The translations under genes and the position numbers were made by a program. Shown here one piece after another: positions 35,871 through 47,096 of a stretch of 64,000 nt of DNA. The first letter of the stretch is position 1. Each line of letters starts with the position of its first letter. Source of the DNA: Rhizophagus irregularis (Eukaryota; Glomeromycota; Glomeromycetes; Glomerales; Glomeraceae); the NCBI RefSeq assembly GCF_026210795.1, contig NC_089439.1, positions 3,162,001-3,226,000 of the forward strand. Reading direction: 5' to 3'. The notes under the pieces were generated by a model, which searched no databases, had not been told where the DNA came from, and saw only the letters and a list, made by a program, of their open reading frames with translations.

Positions 35871-37679
35871 ATGGATATAGATTTAACAAATATATTATTG
35901 AGAGATCTTAGAAAACTTTTTGAAAATTGTGATGATTATAACATTATTCTTAAAGTTGGTAAAGGTCTTGACATGAATAGTTTTCATGCACATTCAATAA
36001 TATTAAAAAATAGGTCAGAATATTTTAAAAACCTTATAACAGATTATTTTAACAAAAAAGGATCCAAATTCTTTAAAAAGGGGGAAAGAGGGGATTATAT
36101 TAATCTGGAAATACCTCAAATTTCTGCGGATGCTTTTAAAATCATTTTAAGGTATTCAAAAAAAAAAATATATATATATATTTTTTTTCGTAATTTTTTT
36201 TTTTTTTTGGAACGCTTAATGGAAAATATGACAAATTCATTCCTTTTTTATTTTAGATATATTTACACAGGGTATTTTTCATTTAATGATAATGAGAATA
36301 ATCAAGAATTTTTACTTGACTTGATATTCGCAGCCGATGAATTAAAATTAAATGATTTAGTCAAACATTTACAAATTTTTATTATTGAAACTAATTCAAA
36401 TTGGATAAGAAATAATTTAATTAAAATTTATCAATTATCATTAAAAAGGAATTTTGATATAATACAAGATCATTGTGTGAAATTAATTGAAAAAGAACCT
36501 ACAATATTATTTATATCAAATAATTTTTTTTTATTAAAAGAATCAGATTTAATTAAATTATTAAAACGTGATGATTTAGAATTACAAGAGATTGATATTT
36601 GGAGATATTTACTTAAATGGGGTTTAGAACAAGATCCTACTTTAATAGTATCAAATATTAAAAAATGGTCAAATGAAGAATTTTATAAATTAGAAAAGAG
36701 ATTACATAAATTAATTCCATTTGTTAGATTTTATAGTATGTCAGCAACTCAATATTATGAAGAAGTTCGTCCTTTTAAAAAAATTTTACCTAAAAAATTA
36801 AGAGAAGATATTAAAGCTTTTTATATTTTATCAAATAATGTACCGCCTCCTGATGCTTTACCTCCAAGAAGATTATTTAGACATGAAACTATACTTAAAA
36901 GGCAACATCAGATGCGTGATAGAATTAATCAACATTATACCCCTCGTCATAGTATGATTGTAGATATTTTTGATAGAAATAATATAACACCTACTCCTGT
37001 CCCACCTGAAGCCCCACCTTATACTTTAGGTAAACATAAAAATATTAGTGATCATGATATTAAAATTAAATATCATGATTTTTTTTCCGTAGAAAGAGAA
37101 AATTCTCCAATTCTTAATATTGCTGATTTTAGTTCTGTTTTAATTAACAAAAATCAAGCTAAACGTATAGTACGTTGGATTGATGAAAAAAAAAATTTTA
37201 TAGTTTGTGGTGAAAGGGTTAATAATAATTCACATATACTTAAACTTTTATTAAGGGGTAGTAGGGATGGTATGTCAAGAGAAACTTTTCATTATTTATG
37301 TGATAATAAAGGACCAACAGTAATTGTAGCAAAAGTTGAAAAATCAAAAAATATTATTGGTGGTTATAATCCTAATCCTTGGACCAGTTCAAATAAATGG
37401 ATTGAATCAACTGAAAGTTTTATTTTTTCTTTTAAATCTGATGGTAATAGGGAAGGAATTGATGATATTATTCTTAGTAGAATAAAAAATCCTTGTGCTG
37501 CTATTTTTGATGGTGATAATCAATATGATGTAGGTTTTAGTTCGGATTTACAATTATTTATGGGAACTTATGAACGTAATAATTATGAAAAAAAAATTAT
37601 GGAAGAAAATCAATTCAGGATGATAGATTATGAAGTTTTCTTAGTTAAAAGGGTAAATAAAAATGATCGAATCGGTTAA
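35871..37679 (+). CDS. BTB-BACK-TLDc domain protein, cluster member 1
   Basis: BTB domain at about residues 20-105 (D-Y-N-I-I-L-K-V, FHAHSIILKNRSEYF, YIYTGYFS), BACK domain at about 130-240, a Pro-rich linker starting PPPDALPPRR, and a C-terminal TLDc domain at about 395-560 (RGSRDGMSRETFHYLCDNKG, IIGGYNPNPWTSS, SFIFSFKSDG). BTB-BACK proteins usually act as cullin-3 ubiquitin-ligase adaptors; TLDc domains are linked to oxidative-stress responses and V-ATPase binding. I place one intron at 36152-36256 (AG-gtattc ... tttttag), giving 567 residues; it is 105 nt long and has no stop, so unspliced RNA would encode 602 residues. Splicing restores the ILR-YIYTG junction found in the paralogues. Unlike members 3 and 4, there is no intron in the linker. 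Confidence 0.88.
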   Translation: MDIDLTNILLRDLRKLFENCDDYNIILKVGKGLDMNSFHAHSIILKNRSEYFKNLITDYFNKKGSKFFKKGERGDYINLEIPQISADAFKIILRYSKKKIYIYIFFRNFFFFLERLMENMTNSFLFYFRYIYTGYFSFNDNENNQEFLLDLIFAADELKLNDLVKHLQIFIIETNSNWIRNNLIKIYQLSLKRNFDIIQDHCVKLIEKEPTILFISNNFFLLKESDLIKLLKRDDLELQEIDIWRYLLKWGLEQDPTLIVSNIKKWSNEEFYKLEKRLHKLIPFVRFYSMSATQYYEEVRPFKKILPKKLREDIKAFYILSNNVPPPDALPPRRLFRHETILKRQHQMRDRINQHYTPRHSMIVDIFDRNNITPTPVPPEAPPYTLGKHKNISDHDIKIKYHDFFSVERENSPILNIADFSSVLINKNQAKRIVRWIDEKKNFIVCGERVNNNSHILKLLLRGSRDGMSRETFHYLCDNKGPTVIVAKVEKSKNIIGGYNPNPWTSSNKWIESTESFIFSFKSDGNREGIDDIILSRIKNPCAAIFDGDNQYDVGFSSDLQLFMGTYERNNYEKKIMEENQFRMIDYEVFLVKRVNKNDRIG

Positions 37680-37689
37680 ATTGGTGGTA

Positions 37690-37875
37690 AATGGATAGAT
37701 AATTGGGTAATTGAATAATTGAATGATTGGGTAATTGAATGATTGGGTAAACTGAATAATTGAGTAAACTGAATAATTGGGTAAACTGAATAATTGGGTA
37801 AACTGAATAATTGGGTAAACTGAATAATTGGTAAACTGAATAATTGGGTAACTGAATAATTGGGTAATTGGTTAT
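37690..37875. repeat. 17-bp tandem repeat just downstream of cluster member 1
   Basis: About ten units of consensus AATAATTGGGTAAACTG, with 15-18 base variants, begin about 10 bases after the stop codon at 37679 and so probably lie in the 3' UTR. Confidence 0.85.
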
Positions 37876-38864
37876 TTTGATATTTGAATATTTTGATATT
37901 TAATCAAAGATCTTGATTAAAAAGTGTATAAATTTTCTAGAATCGATTCTATCCGTACGTTTAGAAAAGACACTGGACGTCAAAATTAGCAAAGGGCGTC
38001 TAGAGTATCGGTATCGGTATTTGATGATTACCGAAACCGAGAGATTCTGTTCGAGAAGACACGGAATGACAAAGTGTAACACCAAAATAGATCGACTTTA
38101 ATGATTCGTGATTTTGTCAGGAATTTTTGTCGAGTTGCAAAATTTGCACAAGTCTGATAATAGGATCGACCAACCTACGATCTCGATAGAACCCGTGATC
38201 CCATAGGTCATACAAGATGATAATGAATTCAATTTAATTTAAGATTCATTCTTGGGGAAATTTTTTTTTATAAACTTGAGCCTGAAACGGGTCGGACTTC
38301 ATGGGATAAAACATTGGAGTAAATAAATGGTTTGAATTGAAGGAATAAAAACATTTGAAACATTATTAAATTAATGATAATAATATATCAGCGAACTATA
38401 ATATTAATCTTATTAATAACGAATAATGATTGTTATAAACGAAATATCTTTTTTATTTTATACGTTTCAATTTTTTATTTATTTGTAGGATTTTAATTGG
38501 ATGCTAAATTAAAATTATTGTTATGAATATATCTGTACATATTATTTATATATATGTTCTAAAAAAGTATATTGGTATAGTAAAATTTAATTCCATAAAA
38601 AGTTAGTGTACTTGCCGTTTAATTGGCTCTACAATAAAAAAATTGTGTTGTAAAACAAACAATTTCAGCAATTTATGCATAGAAGATTCTATTTAACACG
38701 AATTTTTCTATTTTAAATATTTATATATATGTAGAAATAATAAAGTAAATAAATAAATATAAATATTTATTTATTTATTTATTTATCCTTTTTTTTTTTT
38801 TTTTTATAGAACAAAAAAAAAAAAAGAAAATTATTATTTTAAATTATTTAAAAACATATTAGGA
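37876..38864. other. Intergenic stretch between cluster members 1 and 2
   Basis: No gene supported; two overlapping short frames at 37900-38101 on opposite strands are chance. AT-rich promoter-like sequence with an oligo-T and oligo-A run directly before the next start codon. Confidence 0.45.
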
Positions 38865-40355
38865 ATGGAAATGACTGTAGATCTAACATCATCTTTATTT
38901 AGGGATATTGAAAGTCTTTATAAGAGGATTGAAATAATTGATAATGATGAAGATTGTGATGTAACACTTAAAGTTAAGAGAAATTATTTTAAAGCACATT
39001 CTTTTTTATTAAAAGCAAGATCAGAATATCTTCGTAATCTTATTGAAAATGATAGATTACAATCAATATTTAGAAGAAATATTACCATTGAAATTTCTAA
39101 TATGTCTCCAGATATATTTAAAACATGTTTAAAGTGAGATAATTTTTTTTTATTCTTTTTTTTAAAAAAAAATTATTCTTTCTAATTAATGATATCTTTT
39201 TTTATTATTATTATTATTAGTTATATTTATACAGGAGATATTTCATTAAAAGAATATGATGATAATGAATCAATTTTTGATTTAGTTATTGGAGCCAATA
39301 TTTTAAGTCTTATTGATATGGTCGATTATCTTCAAAATTATCTTATTAAAAAAAAATCTTTTTGGATCGAACAAAATTTAATTAGAATTTATCAAACTTC
39401 TTTAAAAATTCAAAATTTTAAAATCTTAACATCATATTGCGAAAATCTTATTAAACAAGAACCTATATTATTATTTGAATCAGAAAATCTAACAACTTTA
39501 GAGAAAAGAAATTTAATAAATATAATTAAATGGGAAGATTTACCTATAAAAGAGATTAAAATATGGCGTGGTTTGGTTAAATGGATTATTGGACAAAAAC
39601 CTTCAATGAATGTTGTTACTAATAATTGGAATGATTCAGATTTTAAAGAGTTTGAACGTCGTGGAAAAGATTTTATACCACATATAAGATTTTTTTGTAT
39701 TACTTCAGATGAATATTCTGATGATGTTCGTACTTTTAGAAAAATATTACCAAAAAATTTGATAGAAAAATTAGAGGTATTTTATTTAAAAAAAACCCCA
39801 CCTCCTTATGATGCACTTCCACCACGTAAATTTGTTGATACTATATTAATAGATAAAATTCAAATTAAACATATATTACATTGGATTTATGGATATAATG
39901 AATTTAATGAGAATAATATATTAAAATCAAAAATTGATTTTAAATTATTAGCGAGGGGAAGTAGGGATGGTATGGGACGTGCAGCATTTCATTCATTATG
40001 TGATAATAAAGGACCAACCCTAGTTATAGCAACAATTGATAAAACAAATGATATTATTGGTGGATATAATCCAAGTCCATGGACTAGTTCAAATCAATGG
40101 ATAGTAACTTCCGAGAGTTTTATATTTTCATTCAAATCTAAGGATGAAAATAATAATGATATTATTCTTAGTAGAATAACGAATCCATCAGCTGCTATTT
40201 GGGATGGTGATAATGGTTATGATATTGGGTTCAGTTCTGATTTACAATTATTTAGCGGAGAATATAATCAGAAAAATTATAAAAATAGGATTTTAGATTA
40301 TGAAATTTTTAAAATTACAGATTATGAAGTTTTTCAGGTTGATAAGAATATTTAA
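38865..40355 (+). CDS. BTB-BACK-TLDc domain protein, cluster member 2
   Basis: Two exons, 38865-39133 and 39221-40355 (intron gtgaga ... attattag), 467 residues. BTB at about residues 20-105 (CDVTLKVKRNYFKAHSFLLK; the YIYTGDIS motif follows the splice junction at residue 90), BACK at about 125-235, and TLDc at about 303-465 (ARGSRDGMGRAAFHSLCDNK, IIGGYNPSPWTSS, SFIFSFKSKD). The linker between BACK and TLDc is short (TPPPYDALPPRK) and has no intron. It has the same phase-2 intron position as the other cluster members. All three domains look intact. The role as a ubiquitin-ligase adaptor is inferred from domains only. Confidence 0.9.
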
Positions 40356-40377
40356 TTGTTTGAAGAGCGTCATATTA

Positions 40378-40700
40378 ATTAAATTTGTATCAAATTTATT
40401 AAATTTATTAAATTTATTAACGTTAAATAAAAAAAAATAAAATAAAAAAAAATTAAAAATTAAATCGTAAAATCGTATTAAATTTTTGTATCAAATTTAT
40501 CAAATTTATTAAATTTATTAACGTTAAATAAAAAAAAATAAAAAAAAAATTAAAATTAAATCATAAAATCGTAAAATCATATTAAATTTCTGTATCAAAT
40601 TTATCAAATTTATTAAATTTATTAACGTTAAATAAAAAAAAAAATTAAAATTAAAATTAAAAAAAATTAAAAAATCGTAAAAAATCGTAAAAATCGTAAA
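40378..40700. repeat. ~102 bp tandem repeat, three copies
   Basis: The motif ATTAACGTTAAATAAAA recurs at about 40418, 40519 and 40623 (periods 101 and 104), each preceded by TCAAATTTAT(TT/CA) runs and followed by A-rich tracts and AATCGTAAAATCGT. It lies just after the stop codon of cluster member 2. Confidence 0.85.
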
Positions 40701-41192
40701 ATCGTTATAATTTTTTCCCGAATATCTCCGTAAAAATCCGTGGATTTACAAAAAAATCGCAAAATAGTATGATAAATGGAAAGTTTCCATATAGAATGAT
40801 TATACATTTGAAGATTAAACCTGAATTTGGATTAGAAGTTACAACGCGATTTAAATAATATAATTTACTTTATATTTATTATTTATTATCAAGTATAATC
40901 TTATTATTATTCGATTATCTCATCGTTTATTTTTAAATTCTTAAATTTCTATTCTTGATTATGTTGTGAAAACATGATTTACAGATTAATTTCAAATGAA
41001 CGAGTCAATTTAGTAATAGTAGTTTTACAAAATCAGGCTTTTTCTTTCATAAATTCCGAACTCCGGAATGAAACATGTGTAACACGATCATCAAACAATA
41101 TAAATAATAACGGATGTCATATATATTTTAGTCGGTTTTTTTTTATTTTAAAAAAAAAATATAATTCATTCTAACGAAACAATCTATTATTA

Positions 41193-41223
<31 letters not shown>

Positions 41224-41237
41224 TTTATTAAAAAAAA

Positions 41238-42952
41238 ATGTCCATGGATATTGTGGATTTAAAACCTTCTTTATTAGAGGATTTAAAGAAACTTTACAAG
41301 AATCTTGAGAAAGATAATAACAATGATTATAATGTTACAATTAAAGTTGAACAAAAAAGTTTTAGAGCTCATTCAGTAATATTAAAACTTAGATCTGGAT
41401 ATTTTCGTAATCTAATAAATAATGAGATTAGAAGAATGGCGAATATGTTTAATAGAAGAATTACTTTAGAAATTTCTGATATAAATTCAGAAGTATTCGC
41501 ATCATGTTTAAAGTGAGTCAATTTTTATCATTTTATTTAATAATCAAAAAATTTCGAAATTTTAAAATTAATTTTATTTTATTTTTATTAGATATATTTA
41601 TACTGGGGAATTTTCATTACAAGAAGATAATGATTTTTTATTTGATTTATTCATCGCGGCCGAAACATTAAAACTTATTGATATGGTCGATTATCTTCAA
41701 AATTATTTTATTCAAAATAAAACTAAATGGATCGAAATTAATTTAATTCGAGTTTATCAAGTTTCTTTAAATAGTATAAGTTTCAATGAATTACAAGTTC
41801 ATTGTAAACAAATTATTGACCGAGATCCTAAATTTATATTTCTTTCAGATTCATTTCCTACTTTAAAACGTTCAATTTTATTGGATTTAATTAAACGTAA
41901 TGATGAATTTCTTACTGAAATTAAAATATGGCGTCATTTAACCAATTGGGTACATGAACAAGAACCTCCTATTAATAGAGACACTCAAAATTGGAGTCCA
42001 TCTAATATAATCGATTTTGAAGAACGAATAAGAGATTTTATTCCACATATTAGATTTTTTACAATATCTTCAGATAATTATTATAGTTGTGTTCGTCCTT
42101 ATAAAGATATATTACCACAGAAATTGGTGGAACAGTTAGAAAAATTTTATCTTGTGAAAGAGGCTACTCCACCTCCTAATGCGCTTCCACCTCGTACACC
42201 TCGTAGACTGAGAAGAAACATTTCAACTTATTCTACGCGGTCACCTACCGAACCTACTACTCCTACTGAACCGAGATTACAACGTATTATTTATTTCTTT
42301 TTCTTTTTTTTTTTTTCACGTATTAATTTCCGTCATAATTTTTAAAATTTTCCTTATTTTACTAGGAAGTCCAAGTCGTATTCTAGCAAAGGTTCCTATA
42401 GTTGTTAATCGACCTAGTATTCGTATAAAACCCATTTCTAGTATAATTAATATCCGGCAAATGAAACGTATATCACATTGGATTGATAGAGTTGAATCAG
42501 GAGATATTAATAGTGATTTCTTTTTATTAGCGAAGGGAACCTGGGATAGTATGACAAAAATAAAATTTCATAATTTATGTGATAATAAAGGTCCAACTCT
42601 AATTTTAGCAAGAATTGATAATACAAATGATATTATTGGTGGATATAATCCACATTCTTGGACTAGTTCAAATGAATGGATTGGATCAACTGAAAGTTTT
42701 ATATTTTCATTCAAATCTGAAAGTAGGGAAGGAATTGATGATATTAATTTTAGTAGAATAAACAATCACAATCCGAATGCTGCAATTTTTGACGGTGATA
42801 GTAATTTTGATGTGACATTTGGTTCAGATTTATCATTATTTAGTGGAGAGTATAAACATGTTCATTATCAAAGAAGAATTATGAATTGTGGTACATTTAC
42901 AATTAAAGAATTTGAAGTTTTTCAAATTAGAAGAAATATTAGGACGGCCTAA
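41238..42952 (+). CDS. BTB-BACK-TLDc domain protein, cluster member 3
   Basis: Three exons, 41238-41512, 41592-42283 and 42366-42952, frame-consistent, 517 residues. BTB domain at about residues 20-105 (YNVTIKVEQKSFRAHSVILK, YIYTGEFS), BACK at about 125-235, a linker TPPPNALPPRTPRR with a Thr/Pro/Ser-rich tail, and TLDc at about 352-515 (LAKGTWDSMTKIKFHNLCDN, IIGGYNPHSWTSS, SFIFSFKSES). The second intron (gtattattta ... actag) splits an Arg codon in the linker. Compared with members 1 and 2, the first TLDc motif has W-D-S-M in place of R-D-G-M. It shares 5' and 3' flanks with member 4, pointing to a recent segmental duplication. Confidence 0.9.
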
Positions 42953-43828
42953 GTTTAACATTCGTTTAGTTATATTTCTAAATTCTAGAATTCGCGTATT
43001 TAATATTAATAATTTGTAAATTTAAGGGCGATTGCCAAAGTTATTATATAAATAAAAAAAAATCGTATATTTTTTGTATTTTATGTTCTACAAATCCGTT
43101 AAATCCATGGAAAAACATGCTAAGTTTATGTGGAAGGTGTACTCCTGAAGATTAGACCTGATTTGGATTAGTGGTCGATGATTTGAAAACGCGAATGAAG
43201 TCACTATTTATGAATTTTGTTAATATAAATACAAAAGAGGTAAAAAACAGCATTAATGGTAGGTTCTGAGGCGAAATTTGTTTTCTAATCTAAAAATTAA
43301 AACAAGTGCGTGATAAAGTTTTCGTGCGTGATGAATTTATAAGTTTTAAAACTAAATTGGCTGGAACGCTTATCTTTATTAAATTACTTTCAAGAAACCC
43401 AAATAACATTTTAAATGACAGAAGCAAAAACTCAAAATTTAGCTTTGAGACGGCACATAACGAAGCATATAAAAAAATCACACGGTAAAAATGATGGGCA
43501 TCTCTTAGAACATGTGTCAGTTACGTCACATACTATACAATATGTTATATATATTTCTATTCTTTCTATTCTTGATTATATTGCATGAGCTTTTAATACA
43601 AAATCAGACATTTCATTATCTTTCATGAATCCGGAATAATAATAAAAATATGCCGTAACACGAATAATAGTATAAATATAGTGAAAAAATGAATGTTAAT
43701 GCTTTCTTTTTCCTGGTCAATTTTTTTTTTCTGAAATTTTTTTTCTAGCCAATTTTTTTCTAAAAAAAAAATATCGTTTGTTTCAAACTTTCTATTATCT
43801 ATTATTAGTTTTTTTTATTTATAAAAAA

Positions 43829-45114
43829 ATGTCTGATGATATTGTGGATATTGTGGATATTATAGATTTAAAACCTTCTTTATTAAGGGATTTAAAGAAC
43901 CTTTACAAGAATCTTGAGAAGGATAATAATAATGATTATAACGTTATAATTAAAGTTGACCAAAAAAATTTTAAAGCTCATTCAGTAATATTAAAACTTA
44001 GATCTGAATATTTTCATAATCTTATAAATAATGAACTCGCTAAAAAAATGGTGAAGTTTAGTAAAAAATTGACTTTAGAAGTTTCTGATATTAATTCAAA
44101 CGTATTCGCATCATGCCTAAAGTGAGTTAATTATAATGATCATTTGTTTGTTTCAATGATTTCGAAATTAAAAATTAAGATTTATTTATTTATTTTTCTT
44201 ATTAGATATATTTATACTGGGAAGTTTTCATTACAAGAAGATGATGATGTCATGTTTGATTTATTCATCGCCGCCGATAATTTAAAACTTATTGATATGG
44301 TCGATTATCTTCAAAAATTTTTTATTGAAAACAAATCTTATTGGATCGAAAACAATTTAATTGGAGTATATCAAACTACTTTAAACCATGAAAGTCGTAA
44401 AAAATTACAAACTTATTGTGAAGGAATTATTGAAAAAGATCCAGAATTAATATTTATATCAGATTTATTTCATACTTTAAAAAAGACAATTTTATTAAAT
44501 TTAATTAAACGTGATGATATATCACTTCCAGAATTTGAAATATGGTATTATTTAGTTACATGGGTACATGAACAAGAACCTCCTATTGATAGAGATCTTC
44601 AAAAGTGGGATTCATCTGATACAATTAAATTTAAAGAACGAATAGGAGATTTTGTTCCATATATTAGATTTTTTGCAATAACTTCAGAGGATTATTATAT
44701 TTGTGTTCGCCCTTACAAAGATGTATTACCAGAAAAATTAGTGGAACAGTTAGAAGAATATTATCTTACGAAAAAGACTTCACCACCTCCTGATGCACTT
44801 CCACCTCGTGAAATGAAAGAAAAAAATCCAAATTGGCTCAAGCGACGTCATAGTATGGGAAAACAGCCACCTGGATTACAACGTATTATTTCTTTTCTCT
44901 TTTTTTTACGTCTTAATTTCTTTAATAATTAACTTTTAATTTTTTCCTTATTTTACTAGGAAAGAATACTCTAGCAAAGCCTCCTGTAGTTGTTCAACCT
45001 CGTATAAGAACCGTTTCTAAGATAATCAATAATCAGAAAATCAAACGTATATCACGTTGGATTGACGGAAATGAATCAAATGAATTAGGAGACAGCAATA
45101 ATAATCACGACTAA
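43829..45114 (+). CDS. BTB-BACK protein with collapsed TLDc domain, cluster member 4
   Basis: Three exons, 43829-44121, 44206-44882 and 44960-45114, giving 374 residues. Introns sit at the same places and phases as in member 3. BTB (YNVIIKVDQKNFKAHSVILK, YIYTGKFS) and BACK are intact. Exon 3 keeps the linker and the IKRISRWIDGN start of the TLDc region but stops at a TAA (45112-45114), where member 3 continues into the TLDc core. I chose the ATG at 43829 rather than 43778 because MSDDIV aligns with the starts of the paralogues and the 17 residues upstream are a hydrophobic read of an oligo-T/A tract. If expressed it would be a BTB-BACK-only protein. Confidence 0.75.
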
Positions 45115-45340
45115 AAGTTTTATATTTTCATTCAAACCTGATGGAAATATTGATGATAAATATTCTTGGTAGAATAAAAAATCCAGACTTTGCCATAGTA
45201 GTTTTGATGTGGGATTTAGTTAAGATTTATTATTATTTATCAGAGAGTATAAGTATAACATTTATGATAAAAGAATTATGAATGATGATAGATTTAAAAT
45301 TAAAGATTATGAAATTTTTCAAGTTGAGAGAAAAGAATAA
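45115..45340 (+). pseudogene. TLDc domain remnant of cluster member 4
   Basis: Downstream of the stop, the reading continues with SFIFSFKPDGN, then broken pieces matching member 3: SFDVGFS, a stop, DLLLF, EYKYN and KIKDYEIFQVERKE. Relative to member 3, about 175 bp covering the FHNLCDN and GGYNP motifs is missing before this point, and several stops and small length changes lie within it. It is a clear pseudogenised domain. Confidence 0.85.
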
Positions 45341-46720
45341 TTCTTATATATCCATACAGTATATACGATTATGTATAAATATGTATAATATAATTGTTTT
45401 ATCACAAATAAAATATTTATTAATGTATATAAAAAAAACTTGTAAATTTGGGGATACTTCCGTTTTTATATCACGTGATACATTTAGTTTATAATTCTTA
45501 ATTCTGACCAGACTTATACATAATTCGGCAATTTCTTTCGCGTGGTTACACCTTAAGTTAGGCGAGACGACTCCCATATGGTGGGGTCGGAATATAACTT
45601 GTTTAGGTTTAGTTTAGTCCTGTATTTGTAATACTAGTCCAATCCCTGTTCTTGTCTATATTATAAAATAAGAAAACATAATTCTAGCCAGATTTATGTA
45701 GCTGATAATCAAATGAAAGTAATTTTGACCAGATTTACACAGGGTAAAGCGCCAAAATATTCAGTTTTAAAGTAAACTATATTGAACATTTTACGGAAAA
45801 TTAAAAACGTAGTTTATTTAAAGTTTAATCTGTTTTATTATTGTATAATTAATTACATTTTTTTTTTTGATTGGGTAATAGTAATTTGAATTCATCAAAT
45901 TTAGTTGTTGGAACTTGGAACCAAGTTGTATGTCCTTACTGTATTAATGCAATTTTTGAAATATAAAACAATTTCTATTTTTATTTTTAAATACCAATTA
46001 TTAGATACCTAGAAACTGTATTAGCTATATAATTTGACAATATCCTTACAAGTTATGTTCAGGATGATAATGTATGCAATTTCCCGAAGAGTATCTATTA
46101 TTTTGCGATTTTTCTTGACCATTAGGAATGGTCATGGCTCTTTTTCTCGTTCAGTTAAATCGTTGTTCACTTCAAAGGATTTTTCAGCAAGAATTTCTAC
46201 CAACTTGCTGTTGTTGTTTTTGAAATTCTACATGTGCTTGACTAACCGAAAGTTCCTCCATTTTAATAAGGTTCCTAGTTCAATTGAATCGATATATATA
46301 TGTATAACGAATCATTACTGTGGTGAAAGAGAGAATTTATTATTGTTACTCAATTGTGTACTCTTTTATGAACATAATTGTCTTCAAACTATCGTATGAC
46401 ATTAGTTATTTACTTCTAAAAGTTTTTTTTTGTTTTAGATTATCAAATTCCATGTGAAGATAAAATCACTCATAAAAAATGCCAAAGCGTTATTGCATAG
46501 CAATCAATACCGCGTGCAAATACTGAAGCTTTTCTCTTCATAATTTCTGAAAAAGAGGTAACAATACAAAGATGGAATATATAAATATTAGGTTGCTGAT
46601 TTGTTACTAAATTTAAATCTGAAAAGTTTAATCAGATATAATAAACGTCATAATTGAAAAAGCGGAATTTGTTCATATGTAGTTATGTACAATTTAAATA
46701 TATTTATTGCTTGTAAAAGA
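45341..46720. other. Gene-free stretch after the BTB-TLDc cluster
   Basis: No supported gene. A 121-codon plus-strand frame at 46034-46399 lacks family features; on the opposite strand the same DNA gives coding-like pieces (ELSVSQAHVEFQKQQQ, then after a frame change LVEILAEKSFEVNNDLTERE) which suggests a decayed coding relic read on the minus strand, unidentified. Motifs of the type CCAGATTTA recur near 45510, 45690 and 45730. Confidence 0.4.
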
Positions 46721-46852
46721 TACAGCCAAACTCGACCCATATAAAAATCATTGAAAAATATCGTTATATTAAATCATACTGATATTATATGTTCTCTCAT
46801 ATAGTGAGGAAGTAAAATTTTATCGTTATATCGAGTTTTAAGTCTGACTGTA
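46721..46852. mobile_element. Pogo-like MITE, TA-flanked
   Basis: Left end CAGCCAAACTCGA and right end TCGAGTTTTAAGTCTGACTG are imperfect inverted repeats, flanked by TA on both sides; about 128 bp, non-coding. It has the same CAG(T/C)CA(A/G)A start as the element at 5801-5976. Confidence 0.6.
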
Positions 46853-47096
46853 TATCTTGATTACGGCTGAAATTCATTCATTTATATTAAGACATTCTAC
46901 TATTCCAGCTTTTTTTAAAAAAAAAAATCTCAAATTCTATAGAAAATTTCGAAATTTTCTAAAAAACTATCCTTTATGACAATCAAGTTCGCGCCTAACA
47001 AGTTTTGCAGATATGATAAGCGTTAATGAGTTCAGTTATGACTGTAAAGATGGCGCCGCAACTAGGCCTTACTAATCGCAACGCAATAGGGTGTCC

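Noticed and set aside
43290-43488. Overlapping 60-63-codon frames on both strands between members 3 and 4
   Set aside because: They fall in the duplicated intergenic flank, and no equivalent frame is kept in the other copy of the flank.
46034-46399. 121-codon plus-strand ORF
   Set aside because: No family features; the opposite strand gives more protein-like pieces, so this is most likely a shadow of a decayed minus-strand relic.
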